A stretch of 64,000 bases of DNA from Prauserella halophila (lineage in GTDB: Bacteria; Actinomycetota; Actinomycetes; Mycobacteriales; Pseudonocardiaceae). The notes below the pieces were generated by a model that saw nothing but the letters and a program-made list of their open reading frames with translations, ran no database searches and was not told the origin of the DNA. This document shows positions 32,025 through 40,089 of this stretch, one piece after another (the stretch's first letter is position 1; every line of letters begins with the position of its first letter). The DNA is taken from positions 310,001 to 374,000 of the forward strand of contig NZ_JAMTCQ010000008.1 of the NCBI RefSeq assembly GCF_024171895.1. Reading direction: 5' to 3'. The position numbers were made by a program, and so were the translations under genes.

Positions 32025-32927
32025 TCACTCCTCCGACGGGGCCGGTCCACGGTTCGTGCCGAGGACCGTGGGACCGGTGCCGGTGATCTCGACGCCGTTG
32101 AACTGGTTCCCTCCGCCCGAGTTCACCGTGTTGCCCTCACCGGTCACCACGGTGCCGACCGACCCCTGGGCCGTTTCCACGCCGACATAACGCGGTGCCG
32201 CTCGACTGCGCTCGCCCTGTGCCTCGGCAGGCGGGGTGGCAGGCGGGGCGGCCTCACCGGGCGCCTCGGCTGCGTCGCCGGGTCCGGTCAGACCCGACCG
32301 GAGAACGTCACCGGACGGTTTCGGCACCCGGAGATACGCCTTCCCCTCGTAGGTCTTGACCTCCACGCCGACGTCGACGTACAGCCCCGGATCGTCACCG
32401 CTGTATCCGGAGAGCACGACGTCCCGATAGACCTGCTCCGACACGATGGCGGCGACACACGTCGCACTGCTCGAGTCGGCGAGCGCGGCGCGCACGGCTT
32501 TGCCGTCGAGCATCCGGTGCGCTTCGATCCTGGTGTCGCCACTGCCATCACTCAACGAGTTCAGCCCGGAGTCGGTCATCGGGCCGGCGGTCAGGCTCAC
32601 CCGCATGCGAATCGGGCCGTCACCGCCGTGCACTCGGTTCTGATACTCCAGCTCGTCCTGCAGCGCGGAGAGCACCGGGTTCAACAGGAACGGCGTCCAC
32701 CGCGTGTCGAATCCGACGAAGTACCCGTCGCCGGTGGTCCCGTGGAACCGGGACTCCGACCACAGTTGCGCACATCCACACCGATGAAACGCATTGCCCA
32801 GAATCATCGGGATGCTCTCGGTGATTCGCGCGTGGTCACGCCCCTTCTCACCGCTGAAGTTCTTCATGTCGACGACCATGATGGCGCGGTACGGGGGCAG
32901 CTCAGCACTCTGGAATGTCGGGTCCAT
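32025..32927 (-). CDS. Class III nucleotide cyclase-like protein with C-terminal amyloid-type motif
   Basis: A 300-residue protein. Residues 13-205 resemble the class III adenylyl/guanylyl/PycC-type cyclase fold: AIMVVDMKNFSG gives metal-binding Asp20, GTTGDGYFVGF gives Asp67, and RMRVSLTAGPM matches the strand before the catalytic helix. The usual Asn of the N-x3-R catalytic pair appears replaced by Ile134, with Arg138 kept, by manual alignment. A Pro/Ala/Glu linker (about 210-245) leads to a C-terminal Gly/Asn/Val motif (247-269) matching the N-terminus of the downstream NTPase. The ATG at 32927 follows GGAG. Likely second-messenger synthase of a defence system, or a catalytically altered relative. 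Confidence 0.72.
   Translation of the reverse strand: MDPTFQSAELPPYRAIMVVDMKNFSGEKGRDHARITESIPMILGNAFHRCGCAQLWSESRFHGTTGDGYFVGFDTRWTPFLLNPVLSALQDELEYQNRVHGGDGPIRMRVSLTAGPMTDSGLNSLSDGSGDTRIEAHRMLDGKAVRAALADSSSATCVAAIVSEQVYRDVVLSGYSGDDPGLYVDVGVEVKTYEGKAYLRVPKPSGDVLRSGLTGPGDAAEAPGEAAPPATPPAEAQGERSRAAPRYVGVETAQGSVGTVVTGEGNTVNSGGGNQFNGVEITGTGPTVLGTNRGPAPSEE
32121..32189 (-). other. Amyloid-like signalling motif, effector copy
   Basis: Codons for residues 247-269 (GSVGTVVTGEGNTVN inside). A second, degenerate copy follows (VEITGTGPTVLG), giving a beta-arcade-like tail at the extreme C-terminus, the usual position in effectors of amyloid-signalling pairs. Confidence 0.6.
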
Positions 32928-32991
32928 GACTCTCCTTCTCCGGGTTCCTTCCCACAGCGGGACCGGCTCCACACGATGGGCGGGATACGCG

Positions 32992-33023
32992 CCCGGGACT
33001 GTCCGCAGCCGGACACTCCCGGG
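32992..33023 (-). terminator. Hairpin between the Crp/Fnr gene and the cyclase operon
   Basis: A 14-bp stem with one mismatch (32992-33005 with 33010-33023) and a four-base loop begins 10 bp past the Crp/Fnr stop on the minus strand. It suggests that the regulator and the cyclase-NTPase-membrane protein operon are separate transcripts. Confidence 0.6.
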
Positions 33024-33032
33024 TGAGGTGAG

Positions 33033-33713
33033 TCACAGGGAAAGGGCGTGGGCTTCCTCGGTGAGGACTCGTTCGTCACCGACCACGATGCGGGGACCCG
33101 ACCGCAACGCACCGAGCGTGCGAAGTGCGGCGATCTGGTCGGCGACCGTGCTGCGCGCCAAGCCCAGTGCCTTCGCCAGGGCGTCCTGCGAGAAGGGAAT
33201 CCGAGCCCGGTTCCGGTCGCCGGGATCGGCCAGCAGCAACACCTCGAGTATCAGGCGAGCGACGCGCTGCCGCGGCACGAAGTGGGCCTGCTGCAACTGG
33301 TACGGCACCGTCTCCGACAGCTTGGCCACGAGGTAGTCGCTGAACGCGGCATGCACGCCATTGCGAGCGAGGAACGCCTCGAAGTCCCGGCGCGCCAGAA
33401 AGCTGGTCGTACAGTTGTCGAGCGTCTCCACCGTCGCGGTGCGGCGCGAATCGCTGCGGGGCGACATCTCCCCGACCAGGTCCCCTGCGCTGCGCAACGA
33501 CAGCAGCAGTTCCGCACCGCCCGACTCGGCAGCCAGGATCTTCACCCGGCCCCCTGTCAGCACCAGCAGGTAGTCACCCCGGTCGCCCTGCCGCAGCAGG
33601 ACGTCGCCGCGGTTGTGCCGGCGCTCGACCCCCATCGCGATCAGAACACTCCACAGCTGCTCCCCCAACAGGCCGCGGAATCCCCGCGACGCGATATTCA
33701 CATCGTGGTGCAC
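33033..33713 (-). CDS. Crp/Fnr-family regulator with cyclic-nucleotide-binding domain
   Basis: A 226-residue protein. Residues about 15-125 form a cNMP-binding beta-roll; the phosphate-binding-cassette region reads LVGEMSPRSDSRRTATVETL, with the Glu of GE and the Arg of RTA that contact cyclic nucleotides in true binders. A winged HTH follows (PFSQDALAKALGLARSTVAD). The GTG start at 33713 has no strong ribosome site, so GTG at 33701 is possible. It lies between a cyclase-like gene and a PycTM-type gene, so it may sense the cyclase product. Fnr-type cysteines are absent. Confidence 0.85.
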   Translation of the reverse strand: MHHDVNIASRGFRGLLGEQLWSVLIAMGVERRHNRGDVLLRQGDRGDYLLVLTGGRVKILAAESGGAELLLSLRSAGDLVGEMSPRSDSRRTATVETLDNCTTSFLARRDFEAFLARNGVHAAFSDYLVAKLSETVPYQLQQAHFVPRQRVARLILEVLLLADPGDRNRARIPFSQDALAKALGLARSTVADQIAALRTLGALRSGPRIVVGDERVLTEEAHALSL

Positions 33714-33861
33714 GACAGAGTCCGTACCGGTTGCGGGCGGCTCCGGTGAACACCTGCAGGCCCATTCCGCCCGAAGGGAGCAAGACGGACGGCGCGCGTT
33801 ACGACCGTCTCACTCCGATGGGGCTCCGCGCTCGACGCTCCACGCCGAAGAATCGGACACC

Positions 33862-34350
33862 ATGACAGACACCGACAACATCTGGAAAGCACTCACGCAC
33901 ACCCACGAACTCGTCAGGCTGGCCGACACGAAGGCCGGACTGGTACTGGCGGCGTCCGGAGTCCTCGGCAGCATCCTGACGCGCCGGGGAACGTCGCCCG
34001 GTCTGTGGGGCAGCAATCCGGCACGAGCCGTGTTGCTCGTGCTCGCGCTCTGCCTCGTACTCGTCAGCACCTTCCTGGCGTTACGTGTGTTCGTTCCCCG
34101 CACGCGCATGACCGGTGTGACGTCGCTACTGAACTTCGACAACGTCGCGGCGCGCTTCGACAACCCCGACGAGTTCGCGCGCGTGTCCCGCTCGCTGTTC
34201 ACCCACGACGAGCAGCTGCAGCGCGCGCTCGCCGAACAGCTGTGGGCGACGAGCCGCATCGCGCGCCGCAAGTTCCGTTCGGTCACGCCCGCCATCTGGT
34301 TCTTCGGATCGGGAGTGGTCACCACCCTCGTCGCCGGGATTCTCGCGTGA
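33862..34350 (+). CDS. Pycsar-type membrane effector (PycTM/DUF5706 family)
   Basis: A 162-residue protein with the family N-terminus HELVRLADTKAGLVLAASGV (the ADTKAG motif at 21-26), hydrophobic segments at about 26-40, 54-76 and 143-162, and a soluble region between the last two. PycTM proteins act in pyrimidine cyclase anti-phage systems, where cyclic-nucleotide signalling leads to membrane impairment; that role is established for the family, not for this protein. It is divergent from the Crp/Fnr gene (148-bp gap) and within 1 kb of a class III cyclase-like gene. The ATG at 33862 has only a weak GAAGAA upstream. Confidence 0.8.
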   Translation: MTDTDNIWKALTHTHELVRLADTKAGLVLAASGVLGSILTRRGTSPGLWGSNPARAVLLVLALCLVLVSTFLALRVFVPRTRMTGVTSLLNFDNVAARFDNPDEFARVSRSLFTHDEQLQRALAEQLWATSRIARRKFRSVTPAIWFFGSGVVTTLVAGILA

Positions 34351-34434
34351 CGTCGTGTGACGGGACCGCACCGCGACGCCGGCACGGGCGGCCGGCCCAT
34401 CACGGTACGCGGCTCTACGGCGCCCTGAATCGCC

Positions 34435-37400
34435 CTACAACGGAGCCTTGTCGAGAGCCTTGACGATGCGCTTGACCGACACCGGATAGGCGGTCTTGAG
34501 TGTCTGGGCGAAGAAGCTGATCCGGAGCTCCTCGATCATCCAGCGGATCTCGGCGAGTTCCGGACTCGGCTCCGTCCGCGGCGGCACCTCGTCGAGCACC
34601 CCACGGTACTCGTTCTGCAGCCAGGCGATCTCCCGCAGTCGTTCGACGTCCCGCGCCGGGTCGCCGGGCAGTTTCTCCAGTCTGCGCCCGATGCCCCGCA
34701 CGTACCGAGCCAGATCCGGCAGCCGGTCGTAGCCGGTTGCGGTCACGAAACCGTCGTACACCAGCGAATCCAGCTGCGCCCGCGCGTCCGCGAGTGATTC
34801 CGCGATCGCAGCTCCGTCCATATCGGACAGCACTGCCTCCACGTCATGGGCCGCGGCGAGGATCTGCTCCACCTCGCCCAGCACGGTGAGCACGGTCGGG
34901 TTCAGCCGTTGCCCCACCGCCTTCGCCAGCGCCGGGAAGGCCGCCTCGTCCCGCACGGGGCCACCCGCCTCGGCGATCAGCTTATCCACCGCGCAGTCGA
35001 CGCAGTCCTCGAGCAATCCCTGCACCCCACCGTGCGGATTGCGGGACAGCACGAGCTTCGACCGGTTCCCGAGGTTGCGGTTGATGTACTTCATCGGCGA
35101 CGGCAGGCTCAGCCGCACGAGCCTGCGCGTACCACCACGCATCGCCGAGGTCTGCTGGCCGGGGGTGTCGAGCATCCGCACCGCGACCGTGTCGCCCTCG
35201 TCCACCAACGCCGGATACGCCTTCACCGCGTGCCCGCGGCGCTTCGCCTCGAACACCTCCGGCAGGGTTCCGAACGCGGCAGTGGTCAGACCGTCCCGTT
35301 CGACGTCGTCCGCCGCCGCGGAAATCGTCTCCCGTACGCGGTCGCCGAGCTCGTCGCGCAGCGCCTCGAGGTCCTTGCCCTCGGCCACGGTGGCACGCTT
35401 CTCGTCGACGACGCGAAAGGTCATCCGCAGGTGGTCGGCCACTGCGCCCGGCGCCCACTCCCCGACCGGCACCGCGGCGCCGCGCAGTCGCTCCAGCTCC
35501 GCACTCAGCACCTCGAGCAGCGGCCCCTGCGACGGATCCACATGCGACAGCACCTCCCGCGCGGTGTCGGGCGCGGGCACGAAGTTGCGCCGGGTCGCCT
35601 TCGGCAACGACTTGATCAGCGCGGTCACGAGCTCCTCCCGGAGCCCCGGCACCTGCCAGTCGAACCCGTCGGCCGTCACCTGGTTCAGCACCGGGAGTGG
35701 AATGTGGACGGTGACGCCGTCGGCGCCGGCACCCGGCTCGAACTGGTAGGTCAGCGACAGCTGCAGCTCCCCCTGCTGCCACGTGTCCGGATAGTCCGCG
35801 GCACGCACCTCGTCGGAGGTGGTGTTGATGAGCATCGTCTTCTCGAAGCTCAGCAGATCCGGCTCGCTGCGCGAGGCCTTCTTCCACCACGCGTCGAAAT
35901 GGCGGCCGGACACCACGTCGTCGGGGATCCGCTCGTCGTAGAACGCGAACAGCGTCTCGTCGTCGACGAGGATGTCCCGTCGGCGTGCCCGGTTCTCCAG
36001 GTCCTCGACCTCGTCGAGCAGGGCACGGTTCTCGTGGAAGAACCGGTGCCGGGTGTCCCAGTCACCGTCGACGAGCGCGCGGCGGATGAACAGGTCCCGC
36101 GAGGTCTCCGGGTCGATCCGGCCGTAGTTGACCGTGCGGCCCGCGACGAGCGGCACGCCGTAGAGCGTCACCCGTTCCGAGGCCATCACCGCCGCCTGTT
36201 TGCGCTCCCAGTGCGGTTCGGAATACGTGCGCTTGACCAGATGCTGCGCGAGCGGTTCGATCCACTCCGGCTCCACCCGCGCGTTGACCCGTGCCCACAG
36301 CCGGGACGTCTCGACCAGTTCGGCCGAGGCGAGCCAGCGCGGCTGCTTCTTGAACAGCGCCGAGCCGGGGAACACGGAGAACCGCGTACCCCGCGCGCCC
36401 AGATAGTCACCCTTCTCCGGATCCTTCAGGCCGATGTGCGACAGCAGTCCCGCCAGCAGCGAGGTGTGGATGCGCTGCGGATCGCCCGGAACGTTGTTCA
36501 GCGTGATGTCGAGCGGCTTGAGCAGCTGCCGCAACTGGCTGTAGACGTCCTGCCACTCCCGCACGCGCAGATGGTTGAGGTACTCCGCCCGGCACATCTT
36601 GCGGAACTGGTTGCCCGACAGTTCCTTCTGCTTCTCGCGCAGGTAGTTCCACAGGTTCAGGTACGCCAGGAAGTCCGAGTCCTTGTCACGGAACCGCGCG
36701 TGCTGCTGCGCGGCGGCCTCCTTGTGCTCGGCGGGCCGCTCCCGCGGATCCTGGATGGACAGACCGGAGGCGATGACCATCACCTCGCGCACACACCCGT
36801 TCTCGGCGCCTTCGAGGATCATCCGGCCGAGCCGCGGGTCGACCGGCAGCTGGGCGAGCCGCTTGCCGACGGGCGTCAGCCTGCCCTTCTCCGTGTCGAG
36901 CGCGCCGAGCTCCTGCAACAGCTGCACGCCGGCGGTGATCTGCCTGCGATCCGGTGGTTCGACGAACGGGAACGCCGCCACGTCCCCGAGCCCCAGCGAC
37001 GTCATCTGCAGGATGACCGATGCCAGGTTGGTGCGCAGGATCTCCGGGTCGGTGAACTCGGGCCGGGCGTCGAAGTCGTCGGAGGAGTACAGCCGGATGC
37101 AGATGCCGTCCGACGTGCGGCCGCAGCGGCCCTTGCGCTGGTCGGCCGAGGCCTGCGACACCGGTTCGATCGGCAGCCGCTGCACCTTCGTGCGGTGGCT
37201 GTAACGCGAGATGCGTGCCGTTCCCGGATCGACGACGTACTTGATGCCGGGAACGGTCAGCGAGGTCTCCGCGACGTTGGTGGCGACGACGATGCGCCTG
37301 CCGGTGTGGCGCTGGAACACCCGGTGCTGGTCGGCGGCCGACAGCCGCGCGTACAGCGGGACCACCTCGGTGTTCGACAGCTCCATCGCGGTGAGCGCGT

Positions 37401-38346
37401 CGCCGGCGTCCCGGATCTCGCGCTCCCCGGAGGCGAACACGAGGATGTCGCCCGGGCCTTCGGCGACCAGTTCCCGGACCGCGTCGGTGATCGCCTGCGT
37501 CTGGTCGCGGTCCGAATCGGCGTCGGGGTCGTCCGGGTCGACGACCGGCCGGTAGCGCACCTCGACCGGATACGTCCGCCCCGAGACCTCCAGCACCGGC
37601 GCCGGTTCCCCGTCGGCACCGGCGAAGTGCCGCGCGAACCGGTCCGGGTCGATCGTGGCCGAGGTGATGATCACCTTCAGATCGGGCCGCTTCGGCAGCA
37701 GCTGCTTGAGATACCCGAGCAGGAAGTCGATGTTGAGGCTGCGCTCGTGCGCCTCGTCGATGACGAGGACCTCGTACTGGCGCAGCATCCGATCGCGCGC
37801 GATCTCCGCGAGCAGGATGCCGTCGGTCATCACCTTCAGCAACGTCTCGTCGCTCGAGGTGTCGGTGAAGCGCACCTTGTACCCGACGGCCGCGCCGAGC
37901 TCGGACTTCACCTCGCTCGCCACCCGCTCCGCGACGGTGCGGGCCGCGAGCCGCCGCGGCTGGGTGTGCCCGATCTGGCCACGCACGCCCAGTCCCAGGT
38001 CGAGGCAGATCTTCGGCAGCTGCGTCGTCTTCCCGGAGCCGGTCTCACCGGCCACGATCACGACCTGGTTGTCACGGATCGCCTCGGCGAGGTCCTCGGC
38101 ACGGCCGCTGACCGGGAGCTGCTCGGGGTAGGTGATCCGGGGCACGGCCTCGCGGCGCCTGCGCACCCGCTCCTCGGCCCGATCGATGTCGGTGGAGATC
38201 TCCGCGGCGATCGCGGCGAGCTTGTCGGGCGTCGTGTTCCGGGACTTGCGGGCGCCGTCGATCCGGCGCCGCACCCGGTGGGCGTCGCCGATGGTCAGGT
38301 CGGCCAGCCGCGGACGCAGCTCATCGAGAGGGGAACGTGCAGACAT
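34435..38346 (-). CDS. hrpA: ATP-dependent RNA helicase HrpA (DEAH box)
   Basis: A 1303-residue DEAH-box helicase, almost exactly the length of E. coli HrpA. It has the P-loop GETGSGKTTQLPK, DEAH box, SAT motif (ITSATIDPDRF), motif VI region QRKGRCGRT, then HA2, OB and the long DUF3418-type C-terminal domain. The ATG at 38346 (MSARSPLDE) is preferred; an ATG at 38361 is equally possible. It acts on RNA, with roles in ribosome rescue known from E. coli. A housekeeping gene, unlikely to belong to the adjacent conflict island. Confidence 0.96.
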   Translation of the reverse strand: MSARSPLDELRPRLADLTIGDAHRVRRRIDGARKSRNTTPDKLAAIAAEISTDIDRAEERVRRRREAVPRITYPEQLPVSGRAEDLAEAIRDNQVVIVAGETGSGKTTQLPKICLDLGLGVRGQIGHTQPRRLAARTVAERVASEVKSELGAAVGYKVRFTDTSSDETLLKVMTDGILLAEIARDRMLRQYEVLVIDEAHERSLNIDFLLGYLKQLLPKRPDLKVIITSATIDPDRFARHFAGADGEPAPVLEVSGRTYPVEVRYRPVVDPDDPDADSDRDQTQAITDAVRELVAEGPGDILVFASGEREIRDAGDALTAMELSNTEVVPLYARLSAADQHRVFQRHTGRRIVVATNVAETSLTVPGIKYVVDPGTARISRYSHRTKVQRLPIEPVSQASADQRKGRCGRTSDGICIRLYSSDDFDARPEFTDPEILRTNLASVILQMTSLGLGDVAAFPFVEPPDRRQITAGVQLLQELGALDTEKGRLTPVGKRLAQLPVDPRLGRMILEGAENGCVREVMVIASGLSIQDPRERPAEHKEAAAQQHARFRDKDSDFLAYLNLWNYLREKQKELSGNQFRKMCRAEYLNHLRVREWQDVYSQLRQLLKPLDITLNNVPGDPQRIHTSLLAGLLSHIGLKDPEKGDYLGARGTRFSVFPGSALFKKQPRWLASAELVETSRLWARVNARVEPEWIEPLAQHLVKRTYSEPHWERKQAAVMASERVTLYGVPLVAGRTVNYGRIDPETSRDLFIRRALVDGDWDTRHRFFHENRALLDEVEDLENRARRRDILVDDETLFAFYDERIPDDVVSGRHFDAWWKKASRSEPDLLSFEKTMLINTTSDEVRAADYPDTWQQGELQLSLTYQFEPGAGADGVTVHIPLPVLNQVTADGFDWQVPGLREELVTALIKSLPKATRRNFVPAPDTAREVLSHVDPSQGPLLEVLSAELERLRGAAVPVGEWAPGAVADHLRMTFRVVDEKRATVAEGKDLEALRDELGDRVRETISAAADDVERDGLTTAAFGTLPEVFEAKRRGHAVKAYPALVDEGDTVAVRMLDTPGQQTSAMRGGTRRLVRLSLPSPMKYINRNLGNRSKLVLSRNPHGGVQGLLEDCVDCAVDKLIAEAGGPVRDEAAFPALAKAVGQRLNPTVLTVLGEVEQILAAAHDVEAVLSDMDGAAIAESLADARAQLDSLVYDGFVTATGYDRLPDLARYVRGIGRRLEKLPGDPARDVERLREIAWLQNEYRGVLDEVPPRTEPSPELAEIRWMIEELRISFFAQTLKTAYPVSVKRIVKALDKAPL

Positions 38347-38545
38347 ACCGCCCGCCAGCATACCGGTCGCGCCCGCGCCGATCTCCTGATTATCCCCACC
38401 TCTGCGGCGGGCCCCCACGACGCGGCTGCACCGGCCCTCTAGGCTGCGGCGTACCCCCGCACACCGATACCGGCGCGTGCCCCGGCCCGTGATGCTCACG
38501 GCGCGGACGGCCGCGCGGGCGAACGCGAACGGAAGGCAACGGGAC

Positions 38546-39208
38546 GTGAGGAAGGTCCTCCCGGGATGCGTCATGGCCATCGCGGCACTGGCGGGACTCA
38601 GCGGGTGCAGCGGCGCGCCCGACGCCCGGCCCGCAACGAGCACCCAGCCGGTCACGACGACCGAACAGATCACCGTGGATCCGTTCACCGAGTCGGGAGA
38701 ACCCGCCGCCGGCCTCGACATCGTCGAGAAGGGCGACGGCAACTGCTGGCAGTCGTGGGTCAGCATCACGGGCTCGAACGCCCGCCGCTGCGCTCCCGTG
38801 CTCACCGGTGACCAGCACACTTCGCAAGAGGTGCACGACCCGTGCTACCTGCACGTCCGGCCGGGACCGGACCGTGCCGTCTGCATTCAGAACCCGACGA
38901 CCGGCGAGGCGACGGGATTCGACGTCGTCGAGGACACCGGACCCGCACCGGAGGACGCGCAGCGCCACCGGCCCTGGTTCGTCGAACTGGCCGACGGCCG
39001 CCACTGCGTCCTGGTCCCCGGCGCCGACGACCCCGAATCCACGGCGGAGGACCCGACCTACGGGTGCGGCAGCCACGACTACCTCTACGGCATGCCGGAC
39101 ACCACGACGTCGGTGTGGACGATCACCAACCGGCACGGCGAGGCCGTCGAACGCGCCGAGGCGGGCCCGCACCGCGATCGGGTGTCGATCCGCACGGTGT
39201 GGTTCTGA
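38546..39208 (+). CDS. Putative lipoprotein, first of a tandem paralogous pair
   Basis: A 220-residue secreted lipoprotein. A short signal peptide ends in the lipobox LSGC, then a Thr/Pro-rich linker and a mature domain with six or more cysteines. Shared with the next gene are DPC, the C-x2-NPTT segment, VEDT, RPWF-ELADGRHCV, Y-C-x3-D-LYGxPDTT and VWTITNR. No family recognised. The GTG at 38546 follows GGAAGG, and the following gene starts two bases after its stop. Conserved Cys pairs suggest extracytoplasmic disulfides. Confidence 0.75.
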   Translation: MRKVLPGCVMAIAALAGLSGCSGAPDARPATSTQPVTTTEQITVDPFTESGEPAAGLDIVEKGDGNCWQSWVSITGSNARRCAPVLTGDQHTSQEVHDPCYLHVRPGPDRAVCIQNPTTGEATGFDVVEDTGPAPEDAQRHRPWFVELADGRHCVLVPGADDPESTAEDPTYGCGSHDYLYGMPDTTTSVWTITNRHGEAVERAEAGPHRDRVSIRTVWF

Positions 39209-39210
39209 CC

Positions 39211-39924
39211 GTGGCCGCCCGCGTCTCCCGACGCACCCGGCAGGGCGCGCTCGGCGCGGCGGCAGTGCTCCTCGCCCTCGCGGGCTGCACGGGCACGCCC
39301 GGCACCGGCGCAGGGGCCTCCGGCACAGGGGCCTCCGGCACAGTGGCCTCCGGCACGGGGGGCTCCGACACAGGGGGCTCCGACGCCGACCGCGCACCCG
39401 TGACGACGACCCGGGAGGTGCACCTCGATCCGTTCACCTCCTCGGGCCGGCCCGCACCATGGATCACGGTCGTCGATCGCGCCGCTGCGAAATGTTCCGC
39501 ATCCGGGGTGAACGTGACCGACCCCGACGCCCGCCGGTGCATGACCACGGAGGGCTACTTCCTGTACGACCCGTGTTTCGTCCGGCACCTCCCGCGCCCC
39601 GACGTCGCACTGTGCCTTCGGAACCCGACGACGTCCGAGGCCGTGCGCATCCGGATCGTCGAGGACACACCTCGTCCCGACGGCGGGGAGAGCGCCGGCC
39701 GTCCGTGGTTTCTCGAACTGGCCGACGGCCGCCACTGCGTCCCCGCACCCAGCCCCGCCGAGGACGATCCGGGCGGCAGGCCCACCTACAACTGCGGCCG
39801 CGACGACCACCTCTACGGCCTGCCGGACACCACCGGACCGGTGTGGACGATCACGAACCGCCTCGGTGACGCCGACGCCCCCGGCCCGCCGCACCCGGTC
39901 CGGATCCGCACCGCCTGGCTCTGA
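39211..39924 (+). CDS. Putative lipoprotein, second of a tandem paralogous pair
   Basis: A 237-residue paralogue of the preceding protein with lipobox LAGC and the same Cys framework and ELADGRHCV, LYGLPDTT and VWTITNR blocks. A Gly/Thr/Ser-rich linker (about residues 30-60), encoded by short imperfect DNA repeats, separates the lipid anchor from the domain. The GTG at 39211 lies two bases after the upstream stop; GTG 39199 is an alternative. Arisen by gene duplication; function unknown. Confidence 0.75.
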   Translation: MAARVSRRTRQGALGAAAVLLALAGCTGTPGTGAGASGTGASGTVASGTGGSDTGGSDADRAPVTTTREVHLDPFTSSGRPAPWITVVDRAAAKCSASGVNVTDPDARRCMTTEGYFLYDPCFVRHLPRPDVALCLRNPTTSEAVRIRIVEDTPRPDGGESAGRPWFLELADGRHCVPAPSPAEDDPGGRPTYNCGRDDHLYGLPDTTGPVWTITNRLGDADAPGPPHPVRIRTAWL

Positions 39925-40089
39925 CCCGCGCCCGCGCGTCGGCACCGCCCATGCCCACTGCCTGATTCATCCGGTTTTCGACGCCGAATTGCACTCCCGT
40001 CTCAGATCACCCTCCATCGCGGGAATAGTTAGCCATGCTCGATACTTGTTCCAAGGGGACGCGAGCAGAACCGAGCACCAGGAGGAACC

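Noticed and set aside
29823-33026. A 1067-codon plus-strand open frame across the conflict island
   Set aside because: It is antisense to the NTPase and cyclase genes, is Arg/His/Val-rich with no domain, and exists because high-GC codon bias suppresses stops in the opposite strand.
34435-38346. HrpA as part of the cyclase defence island
   Set aside because: It is full-length and typical of the housekeeping helicase; adjacency to PycTM is convergent and probably incidental.
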